The notes under the pieces were generated by a model. The model had not been told where the DNA came from. It was given only the letters and a program-made list of their open reading frames with translations, and did no database searches. A stretch of DNA of 64,000 bases, from positions 558,001 through 622,000 of the forward strand of contig NC_048538.1 in NCBI RefSeq assembly GCF_902806685.2, given 5' to 3'. The position numbers and the translations under genes were made by a program. Of this stretch, positions 41,901-53,900 are shown piece by piece. The number at the start of each line of letters is the position of its first letter. The stretch's first letter is position 1. Source of the DNA: Maniola hyperantus. Lineage: Eukaryota > Arthropoda > Insecta > Lepidoptera > Nymphalidae.

Positions 41901-44900
41901 AGGGATGTGGTACGGTGTCAAGTGTTTACGTACTAATAATAATAACTGCTGATCCAATTAGATCGAAGTCAACCTAATCTAGGTAAGATTTCATAATTTC
42001 TTGACTTTGATTGAAAGCGGCTCTCTGCTACACGTTTGATGTCGTCTGTCCTCCTGGGGTTTGCCATCTTCGCTTTGGGACACCAATCGGTTTTGCAAGT
42101 ACTGAAGTGGCAATGAGCAGGGCAAATCCCTCCCTCATTGCCACTTCAGCTTTTGCAAGCCGTTTAGGTATTTCTCATTTCTCCTGCAATAGTTCCAATA
42201 GTGAAATTTTCTAAATAATTTTAAATACATATCAAAAATTGCGGAACCGGCAGGATTGGAGGACTTGAAGTGTAGGGGAAAAACACTATCATAAAAATTA
42301 TAAAAATATAGTGAAATTTTACTTACTGCAAGATATTTTTTTATTCATCTCTACATTGAAACCATATTTATATTGTATCCTCCTCAACATGCCCTTAGCC
42401 GTTTTGGTATTTGGTAAATTAAATCACAACTTCTAAGAACTGATGTTTAAGAAAGTTCTACGTTTGTCCTAGACTCGGCACATTCTTAAACGATTCTAAA
42501 ATAGCATCAGCGCCTAGTTGCAATCCCACCAGTGCACATATAAGGGCATGTGCGTCCTCACCAGATATATCCTCGACTGCATGACCAAGCGCCACTCTTG
42601 TTGCTCTTTCCCCACTCTTGTTTTATTGTTACGTATTTATACTGCACTTCGTAACATCGCAACTCGCAAACGCGTCTTATTTCACTTGCCGTAGCCATTA
42701 ATAGCAATTAAGGTTTCCCAGTTTGTAAATTGTTCTGTCGTCAAGTGCTAAGGTAAGGAATGTGGTGAACATCTTTAAAAATAGTTTGTCCCCATTCCAA
42801 AGAATATTCTAAAAATAGCCAACGCCGGTGTTTACTTTGTGTTGATTTATGTAACAATTATCATATTTTAGGCTTATATCTGCTTACATAATGGTATAAC
42901 TTCCATTTCTTCATTAGGACGAAGCTGCTTCATAACAATTTAAATATTCAAATGACTTTTGGATTGTAAATTGTTTGGGTGGTAAATTTATTTTCTATTC
43001 ATTCTTTGAATTCTTATTTATATTCTGTTCATTATTTCTTTCTTCATCTAGTACTTAATTTTATCATAAAATTGTCTTAACAAATTATTACGCAGGTAAC
43101 TATTTACTGACATGTTATTTTCACTTTCTCTAAATACTTGTCAGCTGCCTGTCTATTTCTGTATAATTGTTGCTGTTTCTACCACCTTTTTGGCTCACAT
43201 TTAATTTGTTTCTCAGTTTCACTCTGTTACTTTACATCTCTTACCCATATTTAGATGACATCCATCTGCAATGCTTATTAGTTGATTAGCTAGCTATTTG
43301 TGAAAGTCGCCGCTTTTAATCTGATCCAATCATGATATTGTTCGAGATAACTGCCTACGCTAGCCAGAAACTAGATGTTAGTCATCGCGTTAATAGCGTT
43401 GGATGAAAAGTGGGGATATTCACGTCATACATCTATTACTTTCCTTGCCCCTCCTGGAAATTTCTATACCGGTAATTGATGATAGTAATAACTAATTAAG
43501 AAATACCTTATCAACAACTATATGCTGCCCGCGACTTCGTCCGCGTGAAATTAGGTTTTTTAAGTCCCGTGGGAACTCTTTGATTTTACGAGATAAAATG
43601 TAGCCTTTTTCCTTTCCCGGTATGCAAGCTATCTTTGTACTAAATTTCATCAAAATCGGTTGAACAGATGGGCCGTGAAAGGCTAGCAGACAGACAGACA
43701 CATAATATTAGTATAGATTGCAATTAGTTATTTTGCACATTGAACCTCCCAGAATTTTAAAAATATTTAGATTGTAATAAAAATGTACCTAACTAGCTGT
43801 CCTGCTCTGGCTTTGATTTGGTGCAATTTCGAAAAACCTTTATTGGAGAGAATAAATCATACTTTTTAGACCTAACAGTTTGAGCTCCACGTTGCGATAT
43901 AATATCAACCAGTTATGATACCCGGCAATAAATATTGTACTTCGAACTTTAGAAAGAGATAACGGTTTCGGACAGCGTTGTGCCTGTCACTGAGACCGAT
44001 AAACGTCACATCTTCATACCTTCTACGCAACTGAAATCTTTTTCTAAAGTTTAATATTTAGTGCCTAGTATGTACCTACTGATATTTATTCCTCGTCCGA
44101 ACATGTTCCCGTTAAACTTGGATCAACTTATACTATTCTAAACTAGTTACTTGACAGGCGACTAGTTTATAATAGGAAGCGATCCCACTTCTGATTAGAA
44201 GTATAAAGATTTAATCGTGAATGTGATTAATTAGCGAACAAGTGCTGATAGACGTTGCATCGTAATGGCTAGACACGTAAATCGCTCGAAATTTCCTGCT
44301 CGAAAAGTTTCCACGCGTTGTCTATTAATTATCGTAGAGACACGAGATAAACTCCTAATTTATGGTCAACAATCTGTCGTAAAACTGTATCCATAGGTAC
44401 TTACTAACGTTATAAATGCGAAAGCCTGTATGTCTGTCTGCTAGTTCTTTTGGGCCCATCCGTTTAACCGATTTTGACGTTTGGTACAGAGATAGCTGGC
44501 ATCCCGGAGATGGACATTGGACATATGCTGTGGCTACTTGTTGTCCCGGAAAATCGAAGAGTTCCCTTGGGAATCGACGCGGGCGAAGTCGCGAGCATCA
44601 TCTAGTAATATATAAAACAGCTAAACAAAACGTTTATTGCGTCCAGATTTGATATGCAGAATTATTTTAACCTTGCCGCTTTTAACGACCGAAATTGTTT
44701 CCTTTACACGCGCAACATCAAAGTACGGTCTGCACATAACTATTTGTTAGACAACATCAAAGTACGGTCTGCACATAACTATTTGTTAGACAACATCAAA
44801 GTACGGTCTGCACATAACTATTTGTTAGACAACGTTAACTTTATTACTGTTATTTGTAATAATAATAATAGTCTTTGCAGGTTTGTGTCGTTTTGTTATG

Positions 44901-47900
44901 CAAACGTTTCGCCTTTCTTGTCTTTAATCACCTTATATGCCTTACCACGTCTGGATAGAATACCTAGGAATTGAGTGTGGTCTGTAAATACCTAAAATCA
45001 TGAGTGCAGTTAGCCTAATTTTTTTGATAACTATTCCGAACTTTCATAAAACTGAACCATAAACTAGGCTATACTTCACTTCATTTTATTTCTATAGTCC
45101 AAGACCCTATTTTAAATTGTTTGGGTGTATAATACGCCACCATTATTGATCGGTAATTCGGGTGGGAATGAAATTCATTGAGTGTGCTGTGTGAGTGAAT
45201 TCACTGGTGGCGTATTATAAGTACCTATTGGTTGCGACTGGCCGCTACAAGGGATAGAGCCGACCCTGTGCAGATCGTCGTAGACCCTTAGGTCTTGTAG
45301 ATATTTGGGCTTAAATTGGCTAGGAGTTGTAGTAGTGTGTAAGGGCTGGCTAGTGCATCGCTTGGAGTGTTGCCAGCGCATTGTGGCGAGCGGTGCGCCG
45401 GCGCCGGTCGACGACACCGGACGCCTCTCAGCGATACGAACACCTAAATTGTTATGTCTGCATATTGTGTAGGACAAAACTATCGATATTATTGATGCAC
45501 AGTCATCATCATCGTCATTATCACCGATAGACGTCCACTGCTGGACATAGGTCTCTTGTAGGGACTTCCACACGCACTGTCTTGCGCCGCCTGAACGCGC
45601 TCCCTGCGACTCGTCTGATTTCGTACGTCTAGTGGGGTCCAACACTGCGTCTTCCGGTGCAAGGTCGCCATTCCAGCACCTTGGGACCCCAACGTCTATC
45701 GGTTATACGAACTACGTGCCCTGCCCATTGCCACTTCAGCTTCGCAACCCGTTGAGCTATGTCGGTTACTCTAGTTCTCCTACGGATTGATATGCAGAAT
45801 TATTTTAACCTTGCCGCTTTTAACGGCCGAAACTGTACAGTGTCCATCACGCCTACGGTGATATAACACGAAATGCATTTGGTGCCAATTCACTATCTCT
45901 GATACGCAGTTAATCAACTGCATTAACGGCCCACGCATAAATCAATAGTGCTATATTGAGACAGCAGATATCAACTGAGGTGAAACAGTAGGGCGATTGT
46001 CTAAAACCTGCATCAATCATTATTACAATCTCAATTGTTCTGATTGGCTGAATTTGTGCTATTCTTATTGCAACAATGCATTGTGGCCAATAGTGAGCGA
46101 GCATTAACCAATCAGAGATGATTGCGATCGTGACGTTGTAGCTGTCAAACAACCGCGGTAGGGCCACAGGTATTCTATAAAGTCCATTTTTTTTACAGAC
46201 AGAGTAGTTTTTTTTTAATTTTTAATTGTTGCTATTTACATTGCAGCATCTTTAACTCTAATTTATAATAATCTAATCTAACCTTATACATAACTTAAAT
46301 CTAGTTAGGGTTCCGTAGCCGAATGACAAAAAACGGAACCCTTATAGATTCGTCATGTCTGTCTGTCTGTCTGTGTGTATGTCACAGCCACTTTTTTCCG
46401 AAACTATAAGAGCTATACTGTTGAAACTTGGTAAGTAGATGTATTCTGTGAACCGCATTAAGATTTTTACACAAAAATAGGAAAAAAACAATAAATTTTG
46501 GGGTTCCCCATACTTAGAACCGAAACTTTTTTTTAAAAAAATGTCTTGCTTTGAGCTAAACCGTTGCCAAACATAGTTTACTAAACTATGTCGATAGTGA
46601 CGGCGCGGTGACGCCAGTATGTGGGTTTAAAAATAGACTGATCTTGACTTTGATTTTGTAGAGACATGAAGTTTTGCCCGTGCCCGTAAACCATGAATCC
46701 TTGACTCTGACATTGAAACTTACGTTCAATGTCGTAGCGCTGCATAGTAGGCCTCCTGCCGCTGTGTGACGACAATTTGTCTCTGATTGGCTGACGCTCT
46801 CTCATTATTGGCTGAAATGGGCAATGGCAACATTGTCGTTATCAACCGATAGACGTCCACTGCAGGACATATGTCTCACACATTCACACCCCACGGTCTA
46901 GCGCCGCCTGAATCCAGTGGCACCTTGCGACTCGTTTACTGTCGTTTGTCCACCTAGTGGGGGGGGGGGGGGGGGGGGGGGTTTGGTTGGTGTGTCTTCC
47001 AACGCGATTTGCGGTGCGAGGTCGCAGTTCTAGCACCTTGGGACCCCAACGTCAATCGTTGTTTCGAACTATGTGCTCTGTCCATTTCTACTTCAGCTTC
47101 GCAACCCGTTGAGCTATGTCGGTAACTCTAGTTCTCCTACAGATCTCCTAATTTCTGATTTGATCACGTAGAGAAACTCCAAGCATAACTCTCTAACTCT
47201 CTCCATCGCCCGCTGAGTGACTCTGAGCTTCCTTATGTGGTCCATAGTTAGGGACTAAGTAGGTACGAGTATGTCTAGGATCCATATTATGGCATCTCTG
47301 GCAACACCAGAAATTCAGCCGATCATAACGATAACTTCAGTACCTTTCCGAGGCGGTTTTTCAGTCGAAGTTTCGAGAACAAAGATTAATTTTGTTGACC
47401 GCAGATCTACGTATTACGAACACCTCGACAAACAAGATAGACGTAGTGATTCTAAAATAGACGTTAGACGCACTGCGTACGGATTGCGTGGCATCAGACA
47501 CGATTATAGGCGCCGCCGGAAGCCCTTATGTTGACTTTGCAAATCTCAGTTTACACTCGATTGAAGCCTCAATAGCTCAATGGGCTCAAATCCTGTAAGG
47601 TTGGTATTTCTCTCCCAATAGTCAATAGCCTAGATAGGTATAGTCATCATCACCATTATCAACCGATCGATGTCCACTGCTGGACATCATAGGTCTCTTG
47701 TAGGGACTTCCACACAAATGCATTAGTAATCCCTTTGGAACTGACGCACTCAACTATTTTGGAATTGGTCTTGAAACATTCAGAACACGTAGTATATTGT
47801 CCTTTCATTGCCAATAGCACTTGATACGCGAGGTTTTCATAACATTCCACACACACTAGCCGCCGCTCGCGTCACGTGTGTGACGTCACGGAGGCAATTT

Positions 47901-50900
47901 GGTATTTATGTGAACGAACCCTGCGCGTGCGCCGATAACGCAGCAGTACATTCCACCAACTCCGCCCGTGAACAATGGCCTTTACATGCTGTTAATAGGA
48001 CTAGCCTATTCTATCATTACCCATATTATAAATGCGAAAGTCTGTTTGTTGGTTTGTCCTTCAATCACGTCGGAACGGAGCAATGGATCGACGTGATTTT
48101 TTTCATGTATATAGGTAGTTAAAGCAGTTAGGCTAACATGCGCACCACGAGAAAATTTTGTCTACGCATTTACTCGTCTTATTTGTATGAAGAAACACGA
48201 GATAATGCGTAGACAAAATTTTCTCGCGGGGCGCATGTTAGGCACTCTGGAGAGTGACATAGACTACTTTTTATTCCGAAAAATCAAAGAATTCTCACGG
48301 GATTTTTAAAATATCTAATTCCACGCATACGAAGTCGCGGGCAACAGCTAGTTTTTGCATAAATATAAACCTACCAATTTATCAGCAAACTTTGGCCACT
48401 TAACTATAAAATCTCCAGCTACATTATCAGCCTGTAGCGACTTGTATTGAATAACAAATGGTCAATTAATGACGCCGTTCGAAGCGATAGGCTCGCCGCT
48501 CGCGAAACATCTCTTCTTGATAAATAATGTATTATTAGTCAGCGAGTTCAATATTTACATACGGGCAATACAGAGTTTGCATCTTATAATACTTTTTTTT
48601 ATAGAGATAGGGAGCAAACGAGCAGGCGGGTCACTTGGTATTAAGTGATTACAGCCGCCCATGAACATTTGCAGCACCAGAGGAATAGCTAAATTTGCTT
48701 ATGTTGATTAAAAAGCTCAATTTTTCTTGGCATTGCAATAAAAGTAGGCGTTAAAGATTTTTTTGGTAATTGGATAGGCACATAATATTTTGATATCTTT
48801 AAGTCGATTTATCGAAGTCGAGTCGAAGTCAGCGCTCAAGAAGCTTCGAGATGTCTTCTTGTCCAAAATTCCTCAGTGCTTGAAGACCAAAGTCTTCGAA
48901 CAGTGCGTGTTGCCAGTGATGACATTTGGATCTGAGACATGTTCGCTAACAATGATGGGCCTCATAAGAAAGCTCAGTCACTCAGCGGGCGATGGAGAGA
49001 GCTATGCTTGGAGTTTCTCTACGTGATCAAATCAGAAATGAGGAGATCCGTAGGAGAACTAGAGTAACCGTCATAGCTCAACGGGTTGCGAAGCTGAAGT
49101 GGCAGTGGGCAGGGCACTTAGGTCGTAAAACCTATCGTATAGGTCGTAAATCCACGCGGGCATCAGCTAGTAATACATATAAACTTACAGACCTTCTAGA
49201 TACATCGAACATTAACAATAACATCGAAGTTAAGCTCTATTGGAAATCTGATACTAATAAAATAAACTGTATGTATCACATCACATGTAACAATGACACG
49301 TTTATAAATAGCCTTGCATGCAAAGTGCGCAGAAAAGATTCTATTGAATGATTGGTCCCCCGGCCCCCGGCCCCCGGCCCCCGGCCCCCGGCCCCCGGCC
49401 CCCGGCCCTGGAGGGAACCGAGCCACGGCCCACGGCTGATTTGACATTATTGCATACACATTTGAATGTAGTTTAGATGCTAATAAACGATCATTGTTTG
49501 CAAATTGGACTATCTTGGATCTTGAGGACTAATATCCTTCATTGCCTTGTAAAATTGGTTATATTCTCATGTGTTTTATTTCCATTAATACGTTTCAATG
49601 CTGTTTATCTTCGATTCAGTATAATATATTTAAAATGGACTTTGAATGCCAAGTGTAAAGTGAATAGGATGAGAGAAATGTTTCAGGATGCCTTCAGCTT
49701 CTGCGGGTTTAGGTACACTCACCGACCATGGTATCCTGGTTCACGAAGTTCCAGCGGTGGAACCCAGGATTAATAAATTAAAATCACAGCAGCTTTAAAA
49801 CACGTCCATTTTATTTTAGTTCCAGTAGAGAGAGAGTGAGAAAGATATATAATTTACGGATTAAATCGCATTTTTTTTTTAAAAAAATAAGAACATTAGC
49901 GATGTTCAATGACTAATATTCCCCTTTCCTCTCCAACTAAGCGTCAAGCTTGTGCTAGGAGTAGGTACGACAATAGTGCAACGGGCGGGGTTTGAACCGT
50001 CGACCTCTCGGTTTTCAGTCCACTCCTTTACCTGTTGAGCTATTGAGGCTCTAAATATATATACAGCCCCCCAATTGTGTAAGAATAACCATTTCATGGC
50101 TATCGCAATCGTCAAGAATTCTGCCCTTTGATTGGCTGTGAAAAAATGTAAACAGCGAATCAACCAATCAAAGGGCAGAATTTCTTGACGATTGCGATAG
50201 CCATGAAATGGTTATTCTTACACAATTGGGGGGCTGATTAGATATGATCGTGTAGGTACAAAGTTTAGGATTACAAAACACTAGACAGGTAATCCTCATC
50301 CTTTTCAGGGATTGCTCCTTGCGACTCGTTTGATGTGGTCTGCCCTCTTAGTGGGCGGTCTTTCAACGCTGCGCTTTCCAGTGCGAGGTCGTCATTCTAG
50401 CACCTTAGGGCCCCAACGTCTATTGGTTATTCAAACTATATGCCATGCTCATTGCCACTTAAGCTTCGCAACCCGTTGGGCTATGTCGTTTATTCTGATT
50501 CTGCTACTCCTTATTTCTGATTTGATTACTTAGAGAAACTCCAAGCATAACTTTCTTTTGCTCACTAAGTGATTCTGATCCAAATGTCATCACTGGCAAC
50601 ACGCACTGTTCGAACTTTGGTCTTCAAGCACTGAGGAATTTTAGACAAGAAGACATCTCGAAGCTTCCTGAACGCTGACTTCGACTCGACTTCGACAAAT
50701 TGACTTGAAGTTATCAAAATATTATGTACCTATCATGTAGATAATGAATATGAAAAATGTTAAAAAGTTTTGTTTCCTCATTGCAGGTAGAGCAGCGAGA
50801 TGTGCCGGGCATCGACTGCGCACACCTGGCGATGGACACGGAGGAGGGCGTGGAGGTGGTGTGGAACGAGGTGCAGTTCTCGGAGCGGAAGAACTTCAAG

Positions 50901-53900
50901 GCGCAGGAGGACAAGATCCAGATGGTGTTCGACAACCTCACGCGGCTCGAGCACCCCAACATCGTCAAGTTCCACCGGTATTGGACGGACACGCATAACG
51001 ACAAACCTAGGGTAAGTCTTTAACGTCGTCTCAAGTTGTGGATACCCTTTGCAGGACATAAGCAGAGTGAGCGAACTCTGCCTACTGTCGTCACCATACC
51101 TACGTCACTATAGCCTAATATTTGACATATTATCGTTGATTCAAGATCAAATCCAGCGGGGTGATTCGCTAACTCAGTGTCTAACACTGAATGATTGACC
51201 TTTAAGAATATTAATTCTGAATTTTTTCCATAAATCTTCAGGTCATATTCATAACGGAATACATGTCCTGTGGGTCCCTTAAGCAGTTCCTGAAACGAAC
51301 CAAACGAAACGTGAAGAGGCTCCCGCTGCAGGCTTGGAAGCGATGGTGTACACAGATACTCTCAGCGCTCAGGTAACCCCTACTTAACCTCATGATATTC
51401 TTTTTTTTAATTCATTATAGGTAAACGCTTGACCACAATCACACCTGATGGAAAGCGATGATGTGGCCTAAGTTGGAACGCGTTTACCTAGAAGATGCCT
51501 TTTCACTCTTGTTTTAAAGATACCCGGGTTGTAATTGGTAGGAAACACAGATCGTGGAAAAGTATTCCAAACCTTAGCCATGCGTATGAGGAATGATGCC
51601 GCAAAACGTTTCGTGCGTGTAGATGGGATGTCGACGACATAAGGATGGAAACTCGCCCGGCGTATTCACTCTGATATTATGTACTTCGAAGTTCTCCTGC
51701 TCGTCGATTCTGAAAAACTTACATCAATCATTATTACAATCGCAATTGTTGTCATTGGCTGAATTTTCGGTATGCTTGTTTGCAACAGTGCATTTTACCC
51801 CATAGTGAGCGAGGGTTAACCAATCAGAGAGGATTGCGATCGTCATACTGTAGCTAGCTGTCTTTTTACCTATCTATCTATGCTATCTTCTATTTGTATT
51901 ACTACACAGTACAGACTCCTAATGTCATGAACTGTCAGAGAACATAATTCTTTTCGTCTCATTTATTATTTCTCAACCATAATTCTCCACCTGTTTTGGT
52001 CGGATACTCTTTGTTTTCAATATTACCTTTCCCGTTTTATTTCCCTCATCACACTTCACAACGTCAGTTTAACAACTTTTAACAGTATTTATGAGGGAAT
52101 TTGGCGCTCTTATGTACATTATAATGTGGCAAACGGTAAAGCCTACCAGATTAACCTTAAATCTAGCTAACCGCGTATTTGAATTATCTCATTCGTCCAA
52201 AATAATTTCGACTCTGTTAAACAAAGTAAATATCAATCGCACCATAAATAATATCGTGGAATCTTTCCCGATCAGCTACCTCCACGGCTGCGTGCCGCCC
52301 ATCGTCCACGGCAACCTGACCTGCGACACCATCTTCATCCAGCACAACGGCCTCGTCAAGATAGGCTCCGTGGCGCCCGATGCCATCCATCATCACGTCA
52401 AGACCTGCCGCGAGAACATGAGGAACATGCACCTCATCGCGCCAGAATATGGATGTAAGTACAATTCCTTCCACCAAGAGTTCCTAGGTTAAGAGGAAGA
52501 GCGAATGTGAGTTTCCGTTACCTTTGATCTAAGCACAACTTCTAGAACTTCTCTAATATTGTAGAAAATTAAGCTTATTGTTCCTTGAATATCACCGACT
52601 TCCGCAAAGTAACGTTTTCTTCCATACAATATCAGTAGATGGGTTTACATAACAATAACCTATAATTTTTTTAATGAAAACAGCTCAGTATTTAAGGGAT
52701 AGATAACAAAGAGTTGTGCGAGGACGACGGATAAGCGGAAACCGTAGCGACTTACTTATTGCAACTTTATTTCCCTCGGCTCAGCATCGCAAATGGTGAC
52801 GCCCGCGATGGATATCTACTCGTTCGGCATGTGCGCGCTCGAGACCGCCGCTCTAGAGATTCAGGGCAATGGCGACTCCGGCAGCCACGTGACCGACGAC
52901 CACATCGCGCGCACGGTCGAGTCGCTGGAGGAGCCGCGGCAGAAGGACTTCATATACAGGTACCCTCGGGGCCCGATACACGGAAGCGGGGACCGGCGAC
53001 GAGGAGACAAGAGAAGCGGAGTTGGGACGCAGCGCATGACGCCTGGTGTGCGGTCAATGCAGATCACGATTCGCGATCAAAATTCAAACATCTATCATAG
53101 ATTGACGGTATAAGAAACAGATTGGTGGAACATATTTAGATATTATGTATCTGTTTCTTACACGGTTAATCTATGATGATTTGAATTTCGATCGCGGATT
53201 GACTCTAGATTGACTGTGCACCAGTGGCGCCCGGTACATCTGATCCATCAAAATCATCTGAATGTTAATGATATTGATTCTGATTGTCAATTAATTTATT
53301 TTACACGGACAATCTGGATGTAGATCATTGATTTTGTCGTCATTTTGATCTGAAATCCCCGTGTATCCCTGCTCCGCCGTTCTCCAGTTCAAACAGTCAC
53401 ATCTCCACTTTTCTCCCCTTCGGTCTCCGCTTCGGTTGAATCGAGCCCTTTCCCAGCAGGTCGCGGGTAAGTGCGGTTCCTTGTCTCTAGGTTATGCCTG
53501 TGTCGTGCGGGAGCCGTAGAGCGGGTGTAATCGCCGGCTAATGTTTCAGGTGCATCCACAAGGACCCGGCGAAGAGGCCCACGGCCCGAGAGCTGCTGTT
53601 CCACCCGTTGCTCTTCGAGGTGCATTCGCTCAAGTTGCTTGCGGCGCATACACTCGTCAATACAAGTGGTGAGTTCTATCTATAATCTTTAATGCAAAAT
53701 TTATATCGTCGATCAGGCTGGAGAGTGCACCACTCTGCGCTTGTTGCTCACTTGTATGTCAGTCTCAGTCTCCACTCTTGGATTTTCCTACTGAAACTGG
53801 CACTCGCTTCTACGAAGAGCTGGCCTGCCCGCTGCCACTTCAACTACAGTCATCATCATCATCATCATCATCAGCCTGTGGACGTTCACTGTTGGACATA

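Noticed and set aside
45175..45645. 156-codon minus-strand frame as a host gene
   Set aside because: Its N-terminal half is a frame-shifted RTE fragment (DESQGARSGGARQ), and the rest is unrecognised.
52091..52275. Upstream extension of exon 4 as coding
   Set aside because: The frame is open by chance. The acceptor at 52275 restores the conserved SYLHGC junction with exon 3.
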